In this document: positions 1-5,123 of the stretch, in pieces
Numbering within the stretch: the first letter of the stretch is position 1
How the letters are laid out: each line of letters opens with the position of its first letter
DNA from: an uncultured Eubacteriales bacterium
GTDB taxonomy: Bacteria > Bacillota > Clostridia > Eubacteriales > Anaerofustaceae
DNA: 6,214 bases
Direction: 5' to 3'
Assembly (NCBI GenBank): GCA_902796565.1
Contig: CADBPP010000127.1
Span: 1-6,214, forward strand
Notes under the pieces: model-generated
Seen by the model: only the letters and a program-made list of their open reading frames with translations
Databases searched by the model: none
What the model was told of the DNA's origin: nothing
Translations under genes and position numbers: made by a program

Positions 1-434
1 CATGCGCGGACGATCTCGTCCTTCGTGAGGTAGCAGTTCTCGAAGATCACCTTGATGATCGATGAGTGCTCCCGGCAGATCTCTGTGACGGTGTGGATAT
101 CCTCGTATACCAGGTCGTATTCCCCGGACTTGAGAAGGCCTATGGGCAGCACCATGTCGACCTCCTGGACCCCGTCGCGGAAGGCCTGGCGTGTCTCCTC
201 CGCCTTGGCGGCGGTGGAGCAGTTGGCATGGGGGAAGCCTACGACGCAGCCGCATTCCACATCGCTCCCCGAAAGGATCTGACGGGCGAAGGCGACATCG
301 CAGCTTCTAACGCATACGGATTTGGTATCGTACTTTATCGCGGTAAGTATGCCCTCTCTGACTTCCTGCCTCGTCATATCGGGCCTGAGCAGGGCGTGAT
401 CTATAAGTTTTGCCACATCTTTTGAACTGAGCAT
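1..434 (-). CDS. deoC: Deoxyribose-phosphate aldolase, N-terminal part (cut by window edge)
   Basis: Cytoplasmic class I aldolase that splits 2-deoxyribose-5-phosphate into glyceraldehyde-3-phosphate and acetaldehyde, the last step of deoxynucleoside catabolism. Read on the minus strand from an ATG at 434-432, 144 complete codons are visible and the frame stays open to the edge. Family landmarks in order are the N-terminal LIDHALLRPDMT (residues 10-21), KSVCVRSCDVAFA (38-50), the VVGFPHAN strand-loop (64-71), the K-x-x-ET helix (77-81), EVDMVLPIG with the conserved active-site Asp93 (91-99), and IIKVIFENCYLT (126-137). The Schiff-base lysine lies further on, outside the window, so catalytic competence cannot be checked. 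An AAGGGG ribosome binding site (445-450 on the complement) lies 10 nt before the ATG. The N-terminal spacing fits the short bacterial form (about 220 aa) rather than the 259-aa E. coli form. It is transcribed divergently from greA. Confidence 0.93.
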   Translation of the reverse strand, partial: MLSSKDVAKLIDHALLRPDMTRQEVREGILTAIKYDTKSVCVRSCDVAFARQILSGSDVECGCVVGFPHANCSTAAKAEETRQAFRDGVQEVDMVLPIGLLKSGEYDLVYEDIHTVTEICREHSSIIKVIFENCYLTKDEIVRA

Positions 435-478
435 GATGGTTTTTCCCCTTGAAATGATATAATATCTGTACCCTATAG

Positions 479-506
479 TTTATCACACACCCGGGGATGC
501 TGTAAA
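479..506 (-). promoter_or_regulatory. Possible deoC promoter (weak)
   Basis: On the minus strand, TTTACA (501-506) and GATAAA (479-484) are separated by 16 nt, and a TGT just before the -10 gives an extended -10 form. It would start transcription near 472, about 38 nt before the deoC ATG. The -10 is only 4 of 6 to consensus, and another AT-rich -10-like site (459-464) without a good -35 lies closer to the gene, so the exact promoter is uncertain. Confidence 0.3.
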
Positions 507-550
507 GCCAAAGGGAGAGCTTTTGTTCACTCCCGCCGGAGCAGGACGGC

Positions 551-579
551 TTGACTGCACAGCCCCATCGCATTATAAT
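551..579 (+). promoter_or_regulatory. Sigma-70/sigma-A promoter of greA-lysS
   Basis: TTGACT (551-556) and a perfect TATAAT (574-579) are separated by exactly 17 nt, so the promoter matches consensus at 11 of 12 positions. Transcription would start around 585-587, giving a very short leader of about 24 nt before the greA ATG at 610. No operator-like dyad or leader structure is evident, consistent with constitutive housekeeping expression. Confidence 0.85.
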
Positions 580-594
580 ATTGGGAACAATTTT

Positions 595-602
595 AGGAGG
601 AG
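595..602 (+). promoter_or_regulatory. Ribosome binding site that fixes the greA start
   Basis: AGGAGGAG lies 7-9 nt before ATG 610. It settles the start choice: the same frame is open back to an ATG at 523, but that start has no Shine-Dalgarno sequence and lies upstream of the promoter's -35 box, so it could not be on this transcript. Confidence 0.85.
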
Positions 603-609
603 AATCACC

Positions 610-1083
610 ATGTCGGAAAAAGAAGTACTGCTCACCAAAGACGGATTCTATGAGCTTCAGGAGAGACTGGAGTATCTGAAGACCACCGCCAGGAGAGAGA
701 TCGCCGAAAAGATAAAGGTCGCCAGGGAATACGGAGACCTGAGCGAAAACGCCGAGTATGACGAGGCCCGCAATGCCCAGGGATTCATCGAGGGCGAGAT
801 CCAGGAGCTGGAATACAAGATCAAGAACGCCAAGATCATAGAGGACAAGAAACAGCCCAAGGGTATGGTAGGCGTAGGAAGCAGGGTCAGGATACTGGAC
901 CTGGATATGAACGAGGAGATGGAATACACAATAGTCGGCAGCGATGAGGCGGATCTGGACGCCAAGCGTATCTCCAACGAATCTCCGGTGGGCAAGGCCC
1001 TCGTGGGAAGCAGAGTGGAAGATACGGTCACCGTGTCGGCTCCCGGAGGAGAATTCAAGATCAAGATTCTGTCTGTAAAATAA
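610..1083 (+). CDS. greA: Transcription elongation factor GreA
   Basis: Rescues backtracked RNA polymerase by inserting its coiled coil into the secondary channel and stimulating cleavage of the nascent RNA 3' end. It has 157 residues, against 158 for E. coli GreA. The N-terminal antiparallel coiled coil spans about residues 1-75. Its tip motif YGDLSENAEYDEAR (41-54) carries the acidic pair Asp43 and Glu46, equivalent to Asp41/Glu44 of E. coli. The C-terminal FKBP-like domain (about 80-157) contains ISNESPVGKALVG (121-133) and the typical PGGEFKIKIL segment (145-154). All key residues are present. The start at 610 is chosen from the promoter and ribosome binding site. lysS follows 18 bp downstream with no terminator between, so the two are almost certainly cotranscribed; greA next to lysS is a familiar arrangement in Firmicutes. 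Confidence 0.97.
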   Translation: MSEKEVLLTKDGFYELQERLEYLKTTARREIAEKIKVAREYGDLSENAEYDEARNAQGFIEGEIQELEYKIKNAKIIEDKKQPKGMVGVGSRVRILDLDMNEEMEYTIVGSDEADLDAKRISNESPVGKALVGSRVEDTVTVSAPGGEFKIKILSVK

Positions 1084-1101
1084 TACAGGATAAAGGACAA
1101 A

Positions 1102-3030
1102 ATGGACAATAACACCAACGCGCCCGCAAGCGGCGCCGAAAACACCAACGAGATACTTCGCCTGAGAAGGGAGAAGTTCGACACCATGATGGCGGAGGGC
1201 AAGGATCCCTTCGTCATAAGGAAATACGATGTTACCCATCACAGCACGGACATAAAGGAGAATTTCGCTTCCCTGGAAGGGAGGGAAGTCACCGTCGCCG
1301 GCAGGATGATGAGCAAGAGGGTCATGGGGAAGGCCTCCTTCTGCCATGTCAGGGATCTTCCCGGAGACATACAGTGCTACGTGGCCCGCGACAGCATAGG
1401 CGAAGAGGCCTACGCCGATTTCAAGAAGCTTTTCGACGTGGGGGACATCATAGGCGTAAAGGGCACCGTCTTTGCCACGAAGACCGGAGAGATCTCCGTT
1501 CACGCCACAGAGCTGACCATGCTCACCAAGAGCCTTCAGATACTGCCCGAAAAGTACCACGGCATGACGGATACGGACCTGAGATACCGTCAGCGCTACA
1601 CCGACCTTATCATGAATCCCGAGGTGAGGGACACCTTTATCAAGCGCTCTCGCATCATCAGCGAGATCAGGCGCTATCTGGACGAAAGGGGCTTCATGGA
1701 AGTGGAGACCCCCATGCTGGTGCACAACGCGGGAGGCGCTTCCGCCCGTCCCTTTGAGACCCATTACAATTCCCTGGACGAAGACGTAAAGCTCAGGATC
1801 TCACTGGAACTGTACCTTAAGAGGCTCATCGTGGGAGGCCTTGAAAAGGTCTACGAGATAGGCCGCGTGTTCCGCAACGAGGGACTGGACGCCCGGCACA
1901 ACCCGGAGTTCACCCTGATGGAGCTGTATCAGGCATACACTGATTACAAGGGCATGATGGACCTCACCGAGGATATGTTCCGCCACCTGGCGAAGACCGT
2001 CTGCGGGACTACGGTGATCCCCTATGCCGAAGAGATGATAGACCTCGGAAAGCCCTTTGAGCGCCTCACCGTTGTGGACGCTGTGAAGAAGTACGCCGGG
2101 ATAGACTGGAACGAGGTGAAGGACACCGCAGAGGCGAAGGCCCTGGCCGACGAGAAGGGGATAGCCTATGAGGAAAGGCACGAAAAGGGCGACATCCTCA
2201 ACCTCTTCTTTGAGGAGTACTGCGAGGAGAAGCTTATCCAGCCCACATTCATCATGGACCATCCTGTGGAGATCTCGCCTCTGACGAAGCGCAAGCCCGA
2301 GGATCCCGATTACGTGGAGCGCTTTGAGCTCTACATCTACGGCAGGGAGATGTGCAACGCCTATTCAGAGCTGAACGACCCGGTGGATCAGAGGGAACGT
2401 TTCCGCGCCCAGGACATGATGGCCCTGGCGGGGGACGAAGAGGCCCAGCATACCGACGAGGACTTCCTCAATGCACTGGAGGTGGGCATGCCTCCCACCG
2501 GAGGGATCGGATACGGCATCGACCGCCTGGTGATGCTCCTGACGAACAGCCCCGCCATAAGGGATGTGATCCTCTTCCCGACGATGAAGAGCCAGGATGC
2601 CCCGAAGCAGTCTTCACCTGAGGCTTTCACGGCCTTTAAACCGGGAGAAGCGATAGACTTTTCCGATGTCGTGATAGAACCACTCTTTGTGGACCAGGTG
2701 GATTTCGAGACCTTCGCCAAAAGCGATTTCAGGGCGGTAAAGGTACTCTCGTGCGAAGCGGTACCGAAGTCTAAGAAACTTCTGAAGTTCACCCTGGATG
2801 ACGGAAGCGGAAAAGAGCGCACCATCCTTTCAGGCATCCATGCCTTCTACGAACCGGAGGATCTCATCGGCCGCACATGCATCGCCATTACGAACCTGCC
2901 CCCCAGGTCCATGATGGGCATCGATTCCTGCGGTATGCTGATCTCCGCCGTTCATAAGGAAGGCGGCGAGGAGAAGCTGCATCTGCTGCTGGTGGATCCC
3001 CATATCCCGCCGGGAGCAAAGCTCTGCTGA
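1102..3030 (+). CDS. lysS: Lysyl-tRNA synthetase (class II) with C-terminal EMAP-II/Trbp111-type tRNA-binding domain
   Basis: Charges tRNA-Lys with lysine using ATP, in the cytoplasm. It has 642 residues, against roughly 490-505 for ordinary bacterial LysRS. The N-terminal OB-fold anticodon-binding domain lies at about 62-145 (VTVAGRMMSKR, then FCHVRD). The class II catalytic core follows: motif 1 at about 195-205 (ERGFMEVETPML), motif 2 at 251-279 with FRNEG and HNPEFTLMELY, LysRS-specific IMDHPVEISPL (384-394), and motif 3 GGIGYGIDRLVML (467-479) ending in LFPTMK (491-496). After a linker (about 498-530) comes an extra OB-fold at 531-642 with SDFRAVKV (541-548), SGI (577-579), YEPEDLIG (583-590), NLPPRSMMG (598-606) and SCGML (609-613). 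These are hallmarks of the domain found at the C terminus of MetRS and in Trbp111. The ribosome binding site is AGGA or AAAGGA at 1087-1097. It is the second gene of the greA operon. Confidence 0.97.
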   Translation: MDNNTNAPASGAENTNEILRLRREKFDTMMAEGKDPFVIRKYDVTHHSTDIKENFASLEGREVTVAGRMMSKRVMGKASFCHVRDLPGDIQCYVARDSIGEEAYADFKKLFDVGDIIGVKGTVFATKTGEISVHATELTMLTKSLQILPEKYHGMTDTDLRYRQRYTDLIMNPEVRDTFIKRSRIISEIRRYLDERGFMEVETPMLVHNAGGASARPFETHYNSLDEDVKLRISLELYLKRLIVGGLEKVYEIGRVFRNEGLDARHNPEFTLMELYQAYTDYKGMMDLTEDMFRHLAKTVCGTTVIPYAEEMIDLGKPFERLTVVDAVKKYAGIDWNEVKDTAEAKALADEKGIAYEERHEKGDILNLFFEEYCEEKLIQPTFIMDHPVEISPLTKRKPEDPDYVERFELYIYGREMCNAYSELNDPVDQRERFRAQDMMALAGDEEAQHTDEDFLNALEVGMPPTGGIGYGIDRLVMLLTNSPAIRDVILFPTMKSQDAPKQSSPEAFTAFKPGEAIDFSDVVIEPLFVDQVDFETFAKSDFRAVKVLSCEAVPKSKKLLKFTLDDGSGKERTILSGIHAFYEPEDLIGRTCIAITNLPPRSMMGIDSCGMLISAVHKEGGEEKLHLLLVDPHIPPGAKLC

Positions 3031-3060
3031 AGCGGGATGATGATACTGATATGACTTACG

Positions 3061-3085
3061 GGCCTGCCGCTGTGAGCGGCAGGCC
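3061..3085 (+). terminator. Hairpin after lysS, probable terminator of greA-lysS
   Basis: A perfect 11-bp GC-rich stem (3061-3071 with 3075-3085) closes a 3-nt loop, 30 bp after the lysS stop. The downstream run is only moderately T-rich (ttctggttt), so termination may be partial or assisted. Position and stem strength favour a terminator. Confidence 0.65.
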
Positions 3086-3340
3086 TTCTGGTTTCCCTGT
3101 AAACGAAAAGATGCACGTCAGGGATGATACTCTCATGTAGATGACCATTAAGAATACGGAGAGCTTCGATAAGCATGGATCACGTTCCGATGGAACGAGA
3201 CAGACACTGTTCCCACTCTCCCATGCAGGCGCGATAGGGATGATAAATGAGAACAAATTGGGACAGGATCTTCTTCGGGCACCGCAGAGGCGGCGTATTT
3301 TCTTTTTCGCAATCATATGATCATTTGTAAACTATCCAAC
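3086..3340. other. Intergenic stretch with no recognisable gene
   Basis: Between the lysS hairpin and the AT-rich transporter promoter I see no family-like coding sequence on either strand, no tRNA-like fold and no known riboswitch pattern. Open frames on the minus strand (to 74-86 aa) lack ribosome binding sites and resemble nothing. It contains a 15-bp dyad CGTTCC-gat-GGAACG (3183-3197) and a 10-bp palindrome ATCATATGAT (3312-3321). A small hairpin (3282-3293) followed by a T-rich run (3296-3307) could be a weak terminator of an unrecognised short RNA; support is slight. Confidence 0.5.
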
Positions 3341-3349
3341 AATATTAAA

Positions 3350-3387
3350 TGTATATAAAGTTGTATTAAAATTATTACATATATACA
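3350..3387. repeat. AT-rich inverted repeat upstream of transporter promoter
   Basis: TGTATATA (3350-3357) is mirrored by TATATACA (3380-3387) across 22 nt, just upstream of the -35 box. The region is strongly AT-rich, which would suit an UP element contacting the RNA polymerase alpha subunit. Because of that composition the repeat may be chance. Confidence 0.35.
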
Positions 3388-3394
3388 ATTTTTA

Positions 3395-3423
3395 TTGACT
3401 TTACATCTGTTATAGTCTACACT
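3395..3423 (+). promoter_or_regulatory. Promoter of the GPH transporter gene
   Basis: TTGACT (3395-3400) and TACACT (3418-3423) are separated by 17 nt. The -35 is 5 of 6 and the -10 is 4 of 6 to consensus, keeping the key first TA and last T. The start would be near 3430, giving a leader of about 42 nt. An 8-bp direct repeat ACTTTACA overlaps the end of the -35 box (3398-3405) and the end of the -10 box (3421-3428), positions where a repressor could act. A partial inverted copy (7 of 8) lies at 3354-3361. Confidence 0.7.
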
Positions 3424-3441
3424 TTACAGGAATAAACTATT

Positions 3442-3454
3442 GCGGCACTGCCGC
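3442..3454 (+). promoter_or_regulatory. Small GC hairpin in the transporter leader
   Basis: GCGGC-act-GCCGC can fold into a 5-bp stem with a 3-nt loop, extendable by a U-G pair. It ends 2 nt before the GAAAGGAAA ribosome binding site. A similar hairpin sits at the same place before the esterase gene. It may stabilise the mRNA or tune translation; no T-run follows, so it is not a terminator. Confidence 0.45.
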
Positions 3455-3471
3455 GGAAAGGAAATCATTTT

Positions 3472-4947
3472 ATGTCTACAGAAGAACTCTCCCTGCAGGC
3501 GCAGGAAGCGGAAGATGCAAAGAGACTGAAAAGGTTCAAGTTCCTTTATCCTTTTTATGAGTTCTGCGCGTCTCTCTCAAAGGCGTTCTCGACTTATGTT
3601 ACATTCTTTTATACCAACGTCTTTATGTTCTCGGTGAACTTCACCGCAACCATCACCCTTACATCCAGTCTGATCTCATGGATCGGAACTCCGGTGTTCG
3701 CCGCATTCGTCGACAGCTTCAGCTTCAAGAATGCCAAGTACTGGCCCTGGGTCCTGATCGGATCACTGCTGGTCAACGGAGGCACGATGCTCATTATCGC
3801 CCTGCCCGCCCTCACCGGCAAGACCGTTGAACTGATGTATGTGGTATTCATCATCAGGATCATCATGACGGTCGTCACCCCGATGTCCTCCACCCCGATG
3901 TCCGGAGCATTCCCGAAGATGTCCAAGGATCCTTCCGACAGACAGTATTTCGGAATGGCTCAGAAGGTCGGCCGTGACGGAGGAAAGACCATCTTCGGAT
4001 ACGTCGTCCCCGCCATGCTGATCGCTCTCTCCGGAGGAAGCCAGGATCCCACTATGGCAGGCTACGCCATCACAGCGGCCATCTGCTACGGAATCACCAT
4101 CTTTGGTTTCTGGGCATTCGCACTGGCCGGACTCAAGGGCTCATATGTTGAGAGAGAAGCACTCCAGGAGACCAAGGCCAAGAAGGCCAACAAGGTTCCT
4201 CTTTCCGCCATGGTCAAGACCATCATCGGAAACAGACAGGTCCTCGGAATGTTCATCTTCTTCTCACTGCACAAGAGCTACTACTTCATCTACACATCCT
4301 ATGCGGCATACGTATTCAGGTATGTGTTCCAGGATCTCGGAAAGATCGGTACCTTTATGACGGTATTCAACCTGACCGCCATCATCGGAGTTATGTTCGG
4401 ACCCCTCTGGACAAAGCTCTGGAAGGAATCAAAGAGAGCTATCGTGACCTGCTTCATGGCACATATGGCGTTCCTGGTGATCATGCTGCTCACCTTCAAG
4501 ACCGGAGGAGCAAACCTCTTCATCATCCTGTTCGGATGCTCCAGCTTCTTCATGGGAATGCTCGAGACCTGGGTACTGCCCAACTTCGCAGCTGCGGCCG
4601 ACTACGGCGCATGGAAGACCGGCGCGAGAATGGATACCCTTACAATGGCTATCTACTCCATGTGCATGACCGTATGCATGGTCATCACGACCCTCGTCGC
4701 CACCGCTTTCCTGAACAGTTTCGACTATACAGGATGGCTCCAGCAGTATAACGCCGGAGCGGTCGGCATCACCGATGCCGTCGTCAACGGACTGTCCAAT
4801 CTCTTCACACTGGCTCCGCTGGTACTGTCCGCACTCTCTCTGTGCGCCCTCGTGTTCATCTACAACATGACCGACGACAAGCTCAGAAAGATCCAGGCGG
4901 ACCTGGCCGAAGGCAAGACCGCAGCCACATCTGAGTGGAAGTTCTAA
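3472..4947 (+). CDS. MFS transporter of the GPH (MelB-like) sugar:cation symporter family, atypical
   Basis: Inner-membrane permease of 491 residues with about 12 hydrophobic segments and a charged N-terminal tail (1-24). Family membership is shown by AKYWPWVLIG after helix 2 (88-97), the helix 4-5 loop FPKMSKDPSDRQYFG (147-161), the diagnostic DYGAWKTGAR (377-386), and the C-terminal DDKLRKIQADL (468-478), which parallels the MelB C-terminal region. GPH members import glycosides, pentosides or hexuronides, usually with Na+ or H+. Against MelB as I recall it, Asp55, Asp59, Asp124 and Lys377 correspond here to Ser69, Thr73, Ser140 and Thr400, so the usual cation site appears absent; the coupling mode and substrate are unknown. 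AAAGGA (3457-3462) lies 9 nt before the ATG. By my count isoleucine is encoded by ATC in 31 of 32 cases, suggesting high expression. The gene has its own promoter and terminator; the neighbouring esterase suggests the cargo is an ester-bearing glycoside. Confidence 0.88.
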   Translation: MSTEELSLQAQEAEDAKRLKRFKFLYPFYEFCASLSKAFSTYVTFFYTNVFMFSVNFTATITLTSSLISWIGTPVFAAFVDSFSFKNAKYWPWVLIGSLLVNGGTMLIIALPALTGKTVELMYVVFIIRIIMTVVTPMSSTPMSGAFPKMSKDPSDRQYFGMAQKVGRDGGKTIFGYVVPAMLIALSGGSQDPTMAGYAITAAICYGITIFGFWAFALAGLKGSYVEREALQETKAKKANKVPLSAMVKTIIGNRQVLGMFIFFSLHKSYYFIYTSYAAYVFRYVFQDLGKIGTFMTVFNLTAIIGVMFGPLWTKLWKESKRAIVTCFMAHMAFLVIMLLTFKTGGANLFIILFGCSSFFMGMLETWVLPNFAAAADYGAWKTGARMDTLTMAIYSMCMTVCMVITTLVATAFLNSFDYTGWLQQYNAGAVGITDAVVNGLSNLFTLAPLVLSALSLCALVFIYNMTDDKLRKIQADLAEGKTAATSEWKF

Positions 4948-4961
4948 AAAACACTGTTTTT

Positions 4962-4989
4962 ACAGCCGGTTCACACCGGCTGTTTTTTT
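4962..4989 (+). terminator. Strong intrinsic terminator after the transporter
   Basis: A 9-bp stem ACAGCCGGT (4962-4970) with ACCGGCTGT (4975-4983), loop TCAC, runs into seven consecutive Ts (4983-4989), 14 bp after the transporter stop codon. This separates the transporter transcript from the esterase transcript. Confidence 0.93.
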
Positions 4990-4991
4990 AT

Positions 4992-5009
4992 TGAAATCCC
5001 CGGATTTCA
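4992..5009. promoter_or_regulatory. 18-bp dyad upstream of the esterase promoter, candidate operator
   Basis: TGAAATCC-CC-GGATTTCA is a perfect 8-bp inverted repeat with a 2-bp centre, ending 16 bp before the -35 box. A 2-nt loop makes an RNA hairpin unlikely, so a DNA site for a dimeric regulator (activator position) fits better. No regulator gene is visible in the window. Confidence 0.4.
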
Positions 5010-5025
5010 CCTCCTCAGGAAATGA

Positions 5026-5054
5026 TTGACAAGCCCGGATAAAAGTGAAATAAT
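5026..5054 (+). promoter_or_regulatory. Sigma-70/sigma-A promoter of the esterase gene
   Basis: Perfect TTGACA (5026-5031) and AATAAT (5049-5054) are separated by 17 nt, 11 of 12 to consensus. The start would be near 5061, giving a leader of about 60 nt that carries a hairpin before the ribosome binding site. Confidence 0.85.
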
Positions 5055-5088
5055 ATTATTAATAAATCATTCAAACAAAACCATTCAC

Positions 5089-5104
5089 AGGGTGCAGCCA
5101 CCCT
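5089..5104 (+). promoter_or_regulatory. GC hairpin in the esterase leader
   Basis: AGGGTG (5089-5094) pairs with CACCCT (5099-5104) around a CAGC loop, a 6-bp stem. It ends 7 nt before the AAGGAG ribosome binding site (5112-5117). It is placed like the hairpin in the transporter leader and is likewise followed by CGGAAAGGA. Confidence 0.45.
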
Positions 5105-5123
5105 CAACGGAAAGGAGAAAACC

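Noticed and set aside
458..463. Second TATAAT on the plus strand
   Set aside because: There is no acceptable -35 at 16-18 nt upstream (GATGGT), and the much better promoter at 551-579 serves greA.
523..609. Upstream in-frame ATG start for GreA (29 extra residues)
   Set aside because: It has no ribosome binding site, and the greA promoter lies inside the extension. The family N terminus matches the start at 610.
657..1217. 186-residue minus-strand open frame, serine/leucine-rich
   Set aside because: It is the shadow of greA and the start of lysS, with no start signals and low-complexity composition typical of antisense frames.
307..1764. 485-residue open frame on the minus strand
   Set aside because: It lies opposite greA and lysS, resembles no family, and also overlaps the real deoC start. 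Its openness follows from the codon bias of the plus-strand genes.
3282..3307. Short hairpin CCGC-AGAG-GCGG followed by a T-rich run, as an sRNA terminator
   Set aside because: The stem is only 4 bp and no promoter for a short RNA could be identified upstream. It is mentioned in the intergenic entry but not called.
3056..3316. 86-residue minus-strand open frame in the lysS-transporter gap
   Set aside because: It has no ribosome binding site, runs through the lysS terminator hairpin, and shows no recognisable motif.
3411..3416. TATAGT as the -10 of the transporter promoter
   Set aside because: It is only 10 nt after TTGACT, and the hexamer 17 nt upstream of it (ATTTTT) is a poor -35. TACACT at 17 nt spacing fits better.
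3031..3471. Riboswitch, tRNA, CRISPR or insertion sequence in the largest intergenic gap
   Set aside because: I found no cloverleaf, no conserved aptamer-like core, no repeated spacers and no terminal inverted repeats with a transposase.
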